From an uncultured Clostridium sp. (lineage in GTDB: Bacteria; Bacillota; Clostridia; TANB77; CAG-508): a DNA stretch of 45,246 bases. The translations under genes and the position numbers were made by a program. Below are positions 1 through 8,664 of the stretch, piece by piece (within the stretch, counting starts at the first letter, position 1; each line of letters opens with the position of its first letter). The stretch lies in assembly GCA_947165355.1 (NCBI GenBank), contig CAMUZZ010000007.1, positions 1 to 45,246 on the forward strand, in the 5' to 3' direction. The notes below the pieces were generated by a model that saw only the letters and a list, made by a program, of their open reading frames with translations, did not search any database and was not told the origin of the DNA.

Positions 1-1205
1 TCTACATCTTCGTCTTCTAAATCTAGGTCGTCATCTTCTACATCTTCGTCTTCTAGATTTATTTCTTCATCTTTTGAATCTTCATCTTCTAAATCTAAAT
101 CGTCATCTTCAATATCGAATTCGTCCTCTTCAGGCTCTTCGTCTTCAACATCGAATTCAATTAAGTCTAGGTTTTCCCCATCATTATTATTGTTCTCAAC
201 TTCATGTTCTTTACTTGAACTAATTACTTCATCATTATCTATATTAATGTCTTCAAGATCAAATTCATCGAACTCAAATTGATCATCAGATGAATCTTCT
301 ATGTCAGCTTTGTTCTTTTTAGAAACTGCATTTTTTATACTATTTGAATCAACAACAACAGCCGTTTCCATTTTACGAGGTCTTCCTCTTCTTTTTGGAA
401 CCGAACTTTCTTCTACATCAATTTTTTCTTTACGAGGTCTTCCTCTCTTTTTACCTTCTGTATCACTATCTTTACTATCGGATTCACTTTTAGGATTAAG
501 AAATTCGTTATATTTAGAGCTTCCTTTTTTAAGAATTTTTTTGGTAGCTGGATCTAACGATTTTACAATTATTTCTACGCTTTGTCTATCTAATTTTGAA
601 TATAAATTATTGAATCTTTTAATGCATTTATCCTCATCTAAATCAGTTCTGTTTAGATATCTAATATTTCTGAATAAATCTAACATTGAATCAACACTAG
701 AGCCTTCACTTTCAGCATTTTTTGATACAACACTTTTTACTTTGTTCTTAGCAGGTTTGTTCTTTTTCTCAACAGGTTCACTTTGTTTTACAACAGCCTT
801 AGCTGATTTATCAGCGTTTTCTGGAAAAGCCAATTTTATTGTGTCATATAATTGCTTACCAATTCTTCCGCTATCAACATATGTTTTATATGCACCGGCT
901 TCTTTTATTTCACTTGCATTATCTTTATTTTCTGCAATAATAATTACTCGTGAATTGCCTGCTAATTTAACTATCTTCTTATATCTATTTAATACTGAAG
1001 CATTTTCTTTTGTTATACTTAATTTTTTATCTACATCCTCAGATAATATAACTACGTCATATTTATTCTTTTGTAGTTCCTCTGTTATTGCAGTAAAGTT
1101 CTTTGCCTCTTTATAAGAAAGTTTCTTACTATAATCTTGTTTTAATTTTTGCACCAACGTATCTATAGTATTGCCATTATCCCTTATTGCAAATAATACT
1201 TTCAT
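1..1205 (-). CDS. Unknown receiver-like protein with two AT-hooks and acidic tail (3' end outside window)
   Basis: I read 401 codons from an ATG at 1205, preceded by GGAGG, with no stop before the window edge, so the C-terminus is missing. The N-terminal ~120 residues start MKVLFAIRDNGN and carry a hydrophobic strand followed by an acidic turn (YDVVILSEDVDKK), which resembles a response-regulator-like alpha/beta fold. A helical region follows. Two AT-hook cores, GRPRK, lie at residues 255-259 and 274-278, each flanked by K/R; AT-hooks bind the minor groove of AT-rich DNA. From about residue 300 the chain is almost all D/E/L/V, with a 36-base DNA period at the left edge (bases 1-19 recur at 37-55). 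Both the N-terminal and middle regions match the next gene, so the two are tandem paralogues. It is probably last, or nearly so, in the operon starting at 2613. A DNA-binding or regulatory role is inference. Confidence 0.8.
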   Translation of the reverse strand, partial: MKVLFAIRDNGNTIDTLVQKLKQDYSKKLSYKEAKNFTAITEELQKNKYDVVILSEDVDKKLSITKENASVLNRYKKIVKLAGNSRVIIIAENKDNASEIKEAGAYKTYVDSGRIGKQLYDTIKLAFPENADKSAKAVVKQSEPVEKKNKPAKNKVKSVVSKNAESEGSSVDSMLDLFRNIRYLNRTDLDEDKCIKRFNNLYSKLDRQSVEIIVKSLDPATKKILKKGSSKYNEFLNPKSESDSKDSDTEGKKRGRPRKEKIDVEESSVPKRRGRPRKMETAVVVDSNSIKNAVSKKNKADIEDSSDDQFEFDEFDLEDINIDNDEVISSSKEHEVENNNNDGENLDLIEFDVEDEEPEEDEFDIEDDDLDLEDEDSKDEEINLEDEDVEDDDLDLEDEDV

Positions 1206-1236
1206 TTGTAATACCTCCATTAAATCCTATATTTTA

Positions 1237-2109
1237 TTAATTCTTCCCACTGATTTTCTTGAATATACCTTTTTTCTTATCTTGCCCTGGGATTATAACA
1301 CTTGAACTTGTTCCTGCCTTTTTATCTGTTAAATCAACAGACTGCAAAGTACTTCTAGTGTTCTCTTCTGCGGATTTTTTTACTCTCTCTTTTATTATTT
1401 TTACGTATTCTTTTGAATTGTTTTCTAGTTTAATTCTTACCGTAAGTGGTAAGCTACTAACTATTGTTTTAATTTGTTCTTCTGAGTACTCTTTACTTAT
1501 TTTTGCAAATCCTTTTACGCATTTTTCTGTATTATTCTGATTTACATTAAAAAATCTAACTATGCTTAATAACTCTCTTTGATCTATTGTATCTGAAGAA
1601 GTTGACTTTGATTTATAACTTAATCCTTTTGGATTAATATTGTAAAGCATCTTAGCTTGTTTTTTATTTCTTGGATGTTCGATTAGTGAACACACATTTT
1701 GAATTGTTTTTTCTCTTCCAGCTAATATATTGTACATTCCTAATACAAATAATCTTGAGAATATTGGATCTCTTTCAGATCTTCTTTCGCTGCATATTAG
1801 AATAATTGGAATACCAGTTCCATCTTCTTTGTATGCTTCATCTGTTATATCATCCATTCTCTTGTATAATAACTCATCTTGAGCTTCATAGCTATCTTTT
1901 ATATTTTTTTCTAAATCTTCGCTTATTACAATTAAATCATATGGATTTGTATCTCTTGTTTCTCTAACTTCGTTTACAATTGCGTCATAGTAAAACGCTC
2001 TTTTACATGTGATAATTTTTTTGTATTCTTTTTGATACTCATTCATAATAACATCTACAATATCATCTTTGCTATTCTCGCTACTACTAACTGCAAAAAG
2101 TACTCTCAT
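1237..2109 (-). CDS. Unknown receiver-like protein, paralogue of its downstream neighbour
   Basis: 290 residues from an ATG with AAGGAG about 7 bases upstream. The N-terminus MRVLFAVSSSENSK and the segment YDLIVISEDLEKNI align with MKVLFAIRDNGN and YDVVILSEDVDKKL of the next gene. A second shared block around residues 180-245 (VRFFNVNQNNTEKCVKGF) also aligns, so homology covers two domains. The central part (IPIILICSERRSERDP, then MYNILAGREKTIQNV) has the alternating strand/helix rhythm of a CheY-like or Rossmann-type fold, but the canonical phospho-acceptor arrangement is not clear. The C-terminus is lysine-rich (QDKKKGIFKKISGKN) and lacks AT-hooks. It lies 21 bases after the two-helix membrane protein gene and 31 bases before its paralogue, so the three are probably co-transcribed. 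I do not recognise a named family. Confidence 0.75.
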   Translation of the reverse strand: MRVLFAVSSSENSKDDIVDVIMNEYQKEYKKIITCKRAFYYDAIVNEVRETRDTNPYDLIVISEDLEKNIKDSYEAQDELLYKRMDDITDEAYKEDGTGIPIILICSERRSERDPIFSRLFVLGMYNILAGREKTIQNVCSLIEHPRNKKQAKMLYNINPKGLSYKSKSTSSDTIDQRELLSIVRFFNVNQNNTEKCVKGFAKISKEYSEEQIKTIVSSLPLTVRIKLENNSKEYVKIIKERVKKSAEENTRSTLQSVDLTDKKAGTSSSVIIPGQDKKKGIFKKISGKN

Positions 2110-2130
2110 ATTTTTCTCCTTATCCCCTTA

Positions 2131-2613
2131 TTAATCTGTAGATTTAACAACAATTGCAAATACTAAAGGTAAAATTTGACAAATAATCATTATTGTTATA
2201 ACGGCAATCATTGTATTAAATCCTTTATCCCTTATATCCAATCTTTTCATTCCAATTACGTATTCGTAAATTCCACAAATTGCAATTCCTACTAAACCAA
2301 TTGGAATACTATAAACTTGAATTAAATGTAGTATGTACGCAGCAACCCCATATGTATCTGAACCATACTTTGCCTTATAGCTTTCTATGTCCTTAAGTTG
2401 ATCTTCTTTTATATTTATTAGTGTTTCTGCTGTGCTTGCTTTTTTTGAAGAAGTATTATCTTGGCTATTTGTTTCTTGCTGACCTGTTATTTGTTGATTT
2501 GTTGTCTTATTTGTTTCAGTTGTATTTACTTCTGTAGCATGAACTGTAACTGTATTTAATACTAGCACAATTAAAAAAAACGCTACTGCTAATTTTCTTT
2601 TAATTTTGTACAT
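2131..2613 (-). CDS. Secreted or membrane protein with two C-terminal helices; VirB2/TrbC-like architecture (tentative)
   Basis: 160 residues. A clear signal peptide (MYKIKRKLAVAFFLIVLVLN, then TVTVHA) is followed by a T/N/Q-rich linker to about residue 60. Two hydrophobic helices then occur near residues 85-115 (IPIGLVGIAICGIYEYVIG) and 130-156 (IAVITIMIICQILPLVFAIV), separated by a short charged loop. Signal peptide, linker and two helices is the layout of VirB2/TrbC pilin subunits of type IV secretion systems, but small two-helix proteins of other kinds look the same and I see no diagnostic motif. It is the first gene after a good promoter at 2661-2689 and leads the operon with the two receiver-like paralogues. 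The rest of the operon lies left of the window and would settle whether this is a conjugation locus. Confidence 0.6.
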   Translation of the reverse strand: MYKIKRKLAVAFFLIVLVLNTVTVHATEVNTTETNKTTNQQITGQQETNSQDNTSSKKASTAETLINIKEDQLKDIESYKAKYGSDTYGVAAYILHLIQVYSIPIGLVGIAICGIYEYVIGMKRLDIRDKGFNTMIAVITIMIICQILPLVFAIVVKSTD

Positions 2614-2660
2614 TTTCTTCTCCTTTCAATTTTGTATTTCACATAATTTATACTTATTAT

Positions 2661-2689
2661 ATAATACACTACAATGTATAAAATATCAA
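2661..2689 (-). promoter_or_regulatory. Promoter of the 2613 operon
   Basis: On the minus strand TTGATA (2684-2689) and TATTAT (2661-2666) are separated by 17 bases, about 50 bases before the ATG at 2613 and downstream of the spo0A terminator. Confidence 0.65.
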
Positions 2690-2721
2690 GAAAATATTTA
2701 TATTTTATATAAATAAAAAAA

Positions 2722-2745
2722 CAAATGTATATTTAAATACATTTG
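2722..2745 (-). terminator. Intrinsic terminator after spo0A
   Basis: A perfect 9-bp stem (CAAATGTAT / ATACATTTG) with a 6-base loop, followed on the minus strand by seven T. It begins about ten bases after the spo0A stop. Confidence 0.85.
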
Positions 2746-2754
2746 CTTTTTTTA

Positions 2755-3573
2755 CTAAGCTGTTTTTAGTTCTAATCTGAGCTTATCTGCAATCATTGCT
2801 ATAAACTCTGAATTTGTTGGTTTACCCTTTGTAGCAGACACTGTGTAACCAAATATACTTTCAACCACAGTTTGCTCTCCTCTGCCCCATGCTACTTCAA
2901 TTGCATGTCTTATTGCACGTTCCACCCTTGATGGTGTTGTATGATATTTTCTTGCAATATCTGGGTATAACTGTTTCGTAATTTGATTGATTATATCTAT
3001 ATCATTTACTACCATCATTATAGCTTCTCTTAAATATTGATATCCTTTTATGTGCGCAGGAACTCCAATTTCATGAATTACATTAGTTACTAAAGCTTCT
3101 AAGCTATCTTCGCTTTTTCTTTCGCTTGGAGCTATTTCTATGTATGATTGTTTTATCTCTCTATTGGTGTATAAAGTGTTTATATGAGTTGGTTGAAAAA
3201 ATTTTAAATCCTTAATTCTCTTTATTAGCAGATCTATTTCAAATGGTTTAACTATATAGTATTGAGCTCCTAAATTTATTGCCTTTTGCGTAATTTTATC
3301 TTGTCCTACAGCAGAAAGCATTATGCACATAGGTACTCTTGATAAATTTCCCTCCGCTATTTTTTCTAATACCCCTATGCCATCTAATCTTGGCATTATA
3401 ACATCTAACAGTACGACATCTGGTTCATATACTTTTATCATATCAAAAGCCTCTATTCCGTCTCTTGCACTTCCTATTAACTCTAAATCTTCTTCAGCCT
3501 TTATGCATTCAGCTAAAGTTGCAGAAAAATCTCCATTGTCATCTGCAATTAATACTGTTATTTTTTTACTCAC
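2755..3573 (-). CDS. spo0A: Sporulation master regulator Spo0A
   Basis: Phosphorelay response regulator that switches cells to sporulation and stationary-phase programmes. Counting from a GTG start the receiver domain has the acidic pair D11-D12 (IADDN), phospho-acceptor D57 ([13 protein letters not shown]) and the VKPF lysine. After a linker, the Spo0A-specific DNA-binding domain carries the nearly invariant [18 protein letters not shown] helix. I chose GTG at 3573 (272 residues) because AGGAGG sits seven bases before it; the upstream ATG at 3601 would add ten non-conserved residues and has no ribosome-binding site. It is monocistronic between its promoter (3609-3637) and terminator (2722-2745). 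Three 0A-box matches lie 50-90 bases upstream of the -35, suggesting autoregulation. spoIVB, often adjacent in other Clostridia and Bacilli, is not here. Confidence 0.97.
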   Translation of the reverse strand: MSKKITVLIADDNGDFSATLAECIKAEEDLELIGSARDGIEAFDMIKVYEPDVVLLDVIMPRLDGIGVLEKIAEGNLSRVPMCIMLSAVGQDKITQKAINLGAQYYIVKPFEIDLLIKRIKDLKFFQPTHINTLYTNREIKQSYIEIAPSERKSEDSLEALVTNVIHEIGVPAHIKGYQYLREAIMMVVNDIDIINQITKQLYPDIARKYHTTPSRVERAIRHAIEVAWGRGEQTVVESIFGYTVSATKGKPTNSEFIAMIADKLRLELKTA

Positions 3574-3608
3574 CCTAAAACCTCCTATTATTTTCTTTTG
3601 CATTTTGA

Positions 3609-3637
3609 ATTATACTGTCTTTTTTGGCAGTTTGCAA
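3609..3637 (-). promoter_or_regulatory. Vegetative-type promoter of spo0A
   Basis: TTGCAA (3632-3637), a 17-base spacer, then TATAAT (3609-3614) on the minus strand. The spacer carries an imperfect palindrome (ACTGCC-AAAAAA-GACAGT partly overlaps it). Start of transcription is expected near 3602. Confidence 0.75.
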
Positions 3638-3682
3638 TAGAATACATGGCTCTTTTTAAGGTTTCGTACGCCTTTAATCTAC

Positions 3683-4324
3683 CTAATTCGACATTTCACA
3701 TATAGTTTTTTGTCGAACTATGTCGAATGAAATAATATTGTATTCATTTTCTTTTTCTATATTGTTTTTTAAGCATTCAAATTCTTCTTTGCAGAGCTCT
3801 ATAGTACAATCCACAACATCAGAATATGAGCTTTCTGTTATATTAATTCCCTTAGCCTTACAATAATACTTAAACTTCTCAAAACTAGAATATGTTACTT
3901 TAAGCTTTATTTCATAACCAGATTTAATATTAGCAAGCATGGCACTCTGAATTGAAGCCTTTAGAGCATCCGAATAAGCTCTAACCAGACCTCCCGTCCC
4001 TAGTAAAATTCCTCCGAAATATCTTGTAACCACAACTACAACATTACATAAATTTGTTTTGGCCAATATATCTAGCATTGGTGCACCTGCAGTACCACTA
4101 GGTTCACCATCATCACTAAATCTTTCTGTAACCATATCCTTATCTAGAATTCTATACGCATAGCAATTATGCTTTGCATCAAAATATTTCTTTTTAACCT
4201 GTTTTATTTTTTCTTCGGCTTCTTCCACAGATTCCACATAAAAAACATTTGATATAAATCTTGATTTTTTTTCTACAATCTCTGCTTTAACATTTTTTTC
4301 TAAAATTGTTTTGTATTCACTCAT
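3683..4324 (-). CDS. YigZ/IMPACT-family protein
   Basis: 213 residues with the two-domain layout of the YigZ family. The N-terminal UPF0029/IMPACT domain shows KSRFISNVFYV, KHNCYAYR, the signature DDGEPSGTAGAPML and the TRYFGGILLGTGGLVRAYSD block; a smaller C-terminal ferredoxin-like domain follows. Family members bind nucleic acid or are linked to translation stress (eukaryotic IMPACT inhibits GCN2), but the bacterial function is not established. The ATG at 4324 is preceded nine bases upstream by GGAG; a GTG five codons earlier is open but overlaps this site. It lies 27 bases after the flavoprotein gene and probably shares its transcript. The last 15 codons contain the 0A boxes upstream of spo0A, so this stretch is under double constraint. 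Confidence 0.88.
   Translation of the reverse strand: MSEYKTILEKNVKAEIVEKKSRFISNVFYVESVEEAEEKIKQVKKKYFDAKHNCYAYRILDKDMVTERFSDDGEPSGTAGAPMLDILAKTNLCNVVVVVTRYFGGILLGTGGLVRAYSDALKASIQSAMLANIKSGYEIKLKVTYSSFEKFKYYCKAKGINITESSYSDVVDCTIELCKEEFECLKNNIEKENEYNIISFDIVRQKTICEMSN
3687..3727. promoter_or_regulatory. Three 0A-box (Spo0A binding) matches upstream of spo0A
   Basis: TGTCGAA occurs at 3711-3717 and 3721-3727 as direct repeats one helical turn apart, and TTCGACA (its inverse) at 3687-3693. All three match the Spo0A recognition heptamer TGTCGAA exactly. They lie inside the last codons of the YigZ-family gene and 50-90 bases upstream of the spo0A -35 box. Confidence 0.6.
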
Positions 4325-4351
4325 CTTTACACGCTCCACTTTTATTGGTTT

Positions 4352-5656
4352 TTAAGCATCTAAACCTGCTGTTACTCCCGTAGAATATGCAATTTGTAAA
4401 TTAAACCCACCTGTGTAGGCGTCCACATCTATAATCTCACCTGCAAAAAATAAATTTTTTGTTAGCTTAGATTCCATCGTTTTAGGATTAATTTCCTTAA
4501 CATTAATTCCACCTGATGTAATTATAGCTTCCTCAATTGGACGAAATCCAGAAAGAGTAACAGAAAATTCTTTAAGTTCTGAAATAAGCTTCATTCTCTC
4601 TTTCTTTGATATCTCATTTAATCTTTTATCCGGATTTATTTCAGACAAATTAACAATTGGACTAATTAACTTTTGAGGCAATAATTTATTTAAACTATTT
4701 TTAAACATTTTATTTTTATCTTCCTCAAAATCACGCAAAATTCTTGCATCCAACTTTTCGTTATCTAAAGCTGGCTTAAAATCAATTCTTAAAATAATCT
4801 TTCCTTCACTTAGTAATCTATCCACATCTTTGTATCTAATTAAGTGTGCTGATCCACTAAGTACTGTTGGTCCAGAAACTCCAAAGTGAGTAAACAACAT
4901 CTCTCCAAAATCTTCATATATTGCCTTGTTTTTTTCTATATCAATAATCTTAATTTTCACATTTTTTAAACTTAAACCTTGAAGTTCTTTGCACAAAGCT
5001 CTTGAATTTCTATAACTTCCTATATGAATTTTTTCTGCATCGTTATTTTCGTTTGCAGTTATAGGTATAAGTGATGGTTTAATATCTTTAATAGTATGAC
5101 CTAATTTACTAGCCATTTTATATCCGTCACCTGTTGAGCCTGTTGTTGGATAACTTTTTCCACCAGTTGCTAGTATTACTTTATCAGCAGTAATTACGCA
5201 TTCTTTTTCCCCTTGACGATATCTAACTCCCGTAGCAATACCATCAGCAGCAACTATTTCCGTTGCTCTCGAATTATAATAAATTTTTACATTTTGTTTT
5301 TTAAGCTCACTAACTAAAGCATTCAAAACATCCTTAGAGCTATCACTTACAGGAAAAATTCTGTCTCCTCTTTCTTTTTTTACTTGCACTCCATGTGAAT
5401 TTAATAAATTTATTATATCTTCATTTGAAAAATTTTGAAAAGCACTGTATAAAAAGTTTCCATTACCCGGTATATTTTGTATGAACTCTGAAATATCTAA
5501 ACTACTAGTTATATTGCATCTTCCCTTGCCAGTTATTAATAATTTTTTTCCCAAGCTTTCCATTTTTTCTAGAATAACAACATCATTACCACATTTACTA
5601 GCTGAAATTGCAGCCAAAATACCAGCAGGACCTCCGCCGATAATAACAACTTTCAT
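4352..5656 (-). CDS. NAD(P)/FAD-dependent oxidoreductase, HI0933/BaiN-like family
   Basis: 434 residues. The N-terminal dinucleotide-binding motif is VVIIGGGPAGILAAISASK with the acidic strand end VVILEKM, followed by the family block KKLLITGKGRCNIT. ILATGGKSYPTTGSTGDGYKMA is the second FAD contact, and the C-terminus has the typical GGINVKEINPKTMESKL and FFAGEIIDVDAYTGGFNLQIAYSTG motifs. This family covers YhiN/YtfP/HI0933 proteins of uncertain substrate and includes the bile-acid enzyme BaiN; family membership alone does not support bile-acid activity here. The ATG at 5656 has AGGAG seven bases upstream; an in-frame TTG six codons earlier overlaps that site and was not used. It lies 21 bases after the PLP enzyme gene, in one minus-strand operon. 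Confidence 0.9.
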   Translation of the reverse strand: MKVVIIGGGPAGILAAISASKCGNDVVILEKMESLGKKLLITGKGRCNITSSLDISEFIQNIPGNGNFLYSAFQNFSNEDIINLLNSHGVQVKKERGDRIFPVSDSSKDVLNALVSELKKQNVKIYYNSRATEIVAADGIATGVRYRQGEKECVITADKVILATGGKSYPTTGSTGDGYKMASKLGHTIKDIKPSLIPITANENNDAEKIHIGSYRNSRALCKELQGLSLKNVKIKIIDIEKNKAIYEDFGEMLFTHFGVSGPTVLSGSAHLIRYKDVDRLLSEGKIILRIDFKPALDNEKLDARILRDFEEDKNKMFKNSLNKLLPQKLISPIVNLSEINPDKRLNEISKKERMKLISELKEFSVTLSGFRPIEEAIITSGGINVKEINPKTMESKLTKNLFFAGEIIDVDAYTGGFNLQIAYSTGVTAGLDA

Positions 5657-5677
5657 ATTCTCTCTCCTACACAATTA

Positions 5678-6922
5678 CTAAATTATATTAGATATAGCCC
5701 TCATAACACCTAGTTTTCCAAATTCGTATGTTAAACCACCTTGTTGAAAAGCAATATATGGAGCTCTAATTGGTGCATCACAAGATAGCTCTATTGAAGA
5801 GCCTTGTGTAAAAGCTCCTGCTGCCATTATTACTTTATCTGTGTAACCTGGCATATCCCATGGCTCTGGAATTGATTTAGATTCAACAGGTGATCCCATT
5901 TGAATACCTTGGCAGTATTTTATTAATTTTTCGCTATTTCCAAATTCAATAGTTTGAACTATATCTGATCTTTTCTCGTTATATTTTGGTACAGGATTAT
6001 ATCCTAATTTTTCCATCATTCTGCTTGTAAATATTGCTGTTTTTAAACTACTAGCAACTACAGAAGGAGCCATAAATAAACCTTGTAATATCAATTTATT
6101 CATTCCAAGTGAAGGTCCAACTTCCTTACCTAAACCAGGAGCAGTAAGTCTTTCTGCAGCCAATTCAACTAGATCTTTTCTTCCAGCAATATACGCTCCA
6201 TTAGGTGTAATTCCTCCACCTAAATTTTTAATTAAAGATCCAACCATTACGTCAGCTCCAACTTCAACAGGCTCTTTAGAATCTACAAATTCACCATAGC
6301 AGTTATCAACCATTATTATTACGTTTTTGTTAACTTCTCTTATTCTTTTTATAACCGCTTCTATTTGTTCTATTGTTAAGCTCTTACGTGTTGAATATCC
6401 TCTAGAACGTTGTATTTCAATTAACTTAATATCATTTTTAGATACTCTATTTACAATTGCGTCATAATCAAAATCATCATTCACTAAATCTATTTGTTCA
6501 TAATTAACACCAAAAGCTTTTAAAGAACTGTTATTTTCAACTATACCAATTACTTCGTCTAAAGTATCATAAGGTTTTCCACAAATACTAAGCATTGTAT
6601 CACCTGGTCTTAAAAATGCAAACAGAGCGACAGTTAGAGCATGAGTACCAGATATAAATTGCCCCCTAACTAAACTATCTTCGGCACCTAAAACCTCTGC
6701 ATATATTTTTTCAATAACATCTCTTCCAATATCTCCGTATCCGTATCCTGTTGTACTTCCAAAGTGCATATCTGATAAATTATTATTACTAAATGCACTT
6801 AGCACTTTTAAAGTATTTCTTTCACAATTTTCCTCAATCTGATTAAAGTATGGTTCAATGTCTTTATAAATCTCATTCGATAAATTAACAACCTCTTCCT
6901 TAATTCCGTATTTACTATACAT
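5678..6922 (-). CDS. PLP-dependent methionine gamma-lyase / aluminium-resistance family protein
   Basis: 414 residues, full length for the family (Pfam Met_gamma_lyase, B. subtilis YnbB type). It has a fold-type I PLP layout: cofactor-contacting GQFISGTHALTVALFAFLRPGD, the aspartate of VIIMVDNCYGEF and the probable Schiff-base lysine in VGSLIKNLGGGITPNGAYIAG. The family-specific CDAPIRAPYIAFQQGGLTYEFGK sits near the C-terminus. Members are annotated as methionine gamma-lyase-like or aluminium resistance, and the physiological substrate is unsettled. GGGGAG precedes the ATG by about six bases. It follows the WG-repeat gene by 26 bases and precedes the flavoprotein gene by 21 bases, consistent with a run of co-transcribed minus-strand genes ending at the YigZ gene. 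Confidence 0.9.
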   Translation of the reverse strand: MYSKYGIKEEVVNLSNEIYKDIEPYFNQIEENCERNTLKVLSAFSNNNLSDMHFGSTTGYGYGDIGRDVIEKIYAEVLGAEDSLVRGQFISGTHALTVALFAFLRPGDTMLSICGKPYDTLDEVIGIVENNSSLKAFGVNYEQIDLVNDDFDYDAIVNRVSKNDIKLIEIQRSRGYSTRKSLTIEQIEAVIKRIREVNKNVIIMVDNCYGEFVDSKEPVEVGADVMVGSLIKNLGGGITPNGAYIAGRKDLVELAAERLTAPGLGKEVGPSLGMNKLILQGLFMAPSVVASSLKTAIFTSRMMEKLGYNPVPKYNEKRSDIVQTIEFGNSEKLIKYCQGIQMGSPVESKSIPEPWDMPGYTDKVIMAAGAFTQGSSIELSCDAPIRAPYIAFQQGGLTYEFGKLGVMRAISNII

Positions 6923-6948
6923 TTTACTCCCCTTTTCTATTAAAAAAT

Positions 6949-8664
6949 CTATTTAAAATAATATGGAATTCCATATCCTAAATTAACTTTATAATACTCC
7001 CCTGCAAAACTTGGATTTCCAGTAACTGTTATAGTATAGCTTGGGCTAACAACAATCTTTCCTTGTTCATCTATTACTCCCCATAAATCATCTTTCTTTA
7101 CTCCTGCAAATCCAAATTGATTAAATTCAGTAACTATATCATATACTGGCTCTACTACAATGTTTCCGTCCTTATCTTTAAATCCCCATTTATCATTATC
7201 AGAAAAGGCAATTAAACTGTTATTCTTGTATATATCTTCATTACTTATTTCTTTTCCATTCTTATCAAAATATTTAATATCACTTTTTGACTGAACTTTT
7301 AAGTAATCTTCTTCAACGAATAAATTTAAATCTTCGCCTCGTATTATTTCTTCTAAATTTTCATTTAGCAATACACTATTACCTTCATCGTCAATTAATT
7401 GTACAATGTTAAAATCTCCAACCTTTTGAACAATATTGTATTTAAAATCAACTAGCACTTTTCCACTTTCGTCTATTATTCCGTTTTTGTAATCTATTGA
7501 AGCATATAAATAGTCTTTAAACAAATACTGCATATATGAATAATTGTTGCTAATCACATCGCTTCCTTTCAACAATTTGTATTCATACCCAGGCGTTATA
7601 ACAATTTTGTATTTTCCATTATTAACATCTTGCTTACTTATATAATCTTTGTTATCTTCTTTTTTTCCTTCCAAGCTATATATGTCGTAGTCTTTTCCCT
7701 TTTGTGCTCTAATACACTCTCCAGCAAAAAAGATATTTTCGTAATTTGCATGAACAAGTTCATTTCCATTTAAAGTATAAACACCTTGTTTAGAATTTCT
7801 TTGTACTACCAATAAATTACTGCTAGCATTATATGTAATGTCTTCATACACGTTATCAATTATTTTTTTATTGTTCTCGAATAAACCAGCTCTTCCATCC
7901 TTAAACGCAACAAGGTATATTTTATTGTAATCTTTATTCTCAATTATTCTGTATATTTCGTTGTATTCATTTTTTAGAACTTGCTTTCCTCTATAATTTA
8001 TATATCCATATCTCATGCCCTTGCTTGTTTTGTTCCCAACAATATATCCAGCTAAGTCATATTTTGAGTCTTCATTATAAAATGCATCACATAATATTTC
8101 ATCATAATTTTCTTTAAGAACAGTAGCACCATTTATATTTATAATTCCATATTTTCCGTCTTTTTTAACTAACAATAGTCCTTCTTTATACTCAAAGCTC
8201 TCTATTGAATCGTAAATAGGTTTAGTAATTTTTTTACCATTAAAGTCTATTAACCCATATTTATCATTCGATTTATAACGTAAAACACTCTTCTCGTAAT
8301 AACCGTTATTGTCAATTCCGTTTAAACGTATTGCATCAACAGCAAAATACTGATATAGCAATCTTTTTTTAGATTCATTATACACTTCTATGTTGTAGCT
8401 CTTCGTTTCAACATCATAATTATTTTTACATATGAATACTGCTTTAGAAGGATTTGGAATTTCAACTATATCATACTTAGGATCTATTATAATGTTTCCT
8501 TTATTATCTATTACTCCATATCTTTCGTTTTGCATTAATAAAAGGTATTTTTCTTCACCAATTTGTTCAATTGTATAATTGTATTTTTTTGCGTTATTAA
8601 TAAAAAACACAATTCCAATTATTAAACTGATGATAAAAATAATACCCAAAATTTTTTTCTTCAT
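6949..8664 (-). CDS. Membrane-anchored WG-repeat protein
   Basis: 571 residues. A single N-terminal hydrophobic segment (residues 4-23, ILGIIFIISLIIGIVFFINN) should anchor it with the bulk outside the membrane. The rest is a series of WG-type repeats of roughly 40-60 residues with the pattern (Y/W)G(V/I)I(D/N)..G..(I/V)..P.Y: RYGVIDNKGNIIIDPKYD near 48, KYGLIDFNGKKITKPIYD, KYGIININGATVLKENYD, and near the end KWGFKDKDGNIVVEPVYD and LWGVIDEQGKIVVSPSY. WG repeats are beta-rich modules of unknown binding function, common in gut Clostridia and Bacteroidetes. The start has GAGGG about nine bases upstream. It stands after the terminator of the kinase operon and may head the transcript of the PLP and flavin enzymes. 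Confidence 0.85.
   Translation of the reverse strand: MKKKILGIIFIISLIIGIVFFINNAKKYNYTIEQIGEEKYLLLMQNERYGVIDNKGNIIIDPKYDIVEIPNPSKAVFICKNNYDVETKSYNIEVYNESKKRLLYQYFAVDAIRLNGIDNNGYYEKSVLRYKSNDKYGLIDFNGKKITKPIYDSIESFEYKEGLLLVKKDGKYGIININGATVLKENYDEILCDAFYNEDSKYDLAGYIVGNKTSKGMRYGYINYRGKQVLKNEYNEIYRIIENKDYNKIYLVAFKDGRAGLFENNKKIIDNVYEDITYNASSNLLVVQRNSKQGVYTLNGNELVHANYENIFFAGECIRAQKGKDYDIYSLEGKKEDNKDYISKQDVNNGKYKIVITPGYEYKLLKGSDVISNNYSYMQYLFKDYLYASIDYKNGIIDESGKVLVDFKYNIVQKVGDFNIVQLIDDEGNSVLLNENLEEIIRGEDLNLFVEEDYLKVQSKSDIKYFDKNGKEISNEDIYKNNSLIAFSDNDKWGFKDKDGNIVVEPVYDIVTEFNQFGFAGVKKDDLWGVIDEQGKIVVSPSYTITVTGNPSFAGEYYKVNLGYGIPYYFK

Noticed and set aside
1-60. CRISPR-like or tandem DNA repeat at the left edge
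   Set aside because: The 36-base periodicity is in frame and encodes the acidic tail; there are no spacers.
301-1116. Long plus-strand open frame of 271 codons
   Set aside because: It is antisense to the AT-hook gene, which has a good start, ribosome-binding site and a paralogue. The plus frame lacks a site and its S/L/F-rich composition is the usual mirror of a K/E/D-rich gene.
4352-5656. Bile-acid BaiN function for the flavoprotein
   Set aside because: Only general HI0933-family motifs are visible and no other bai gene is nearby.
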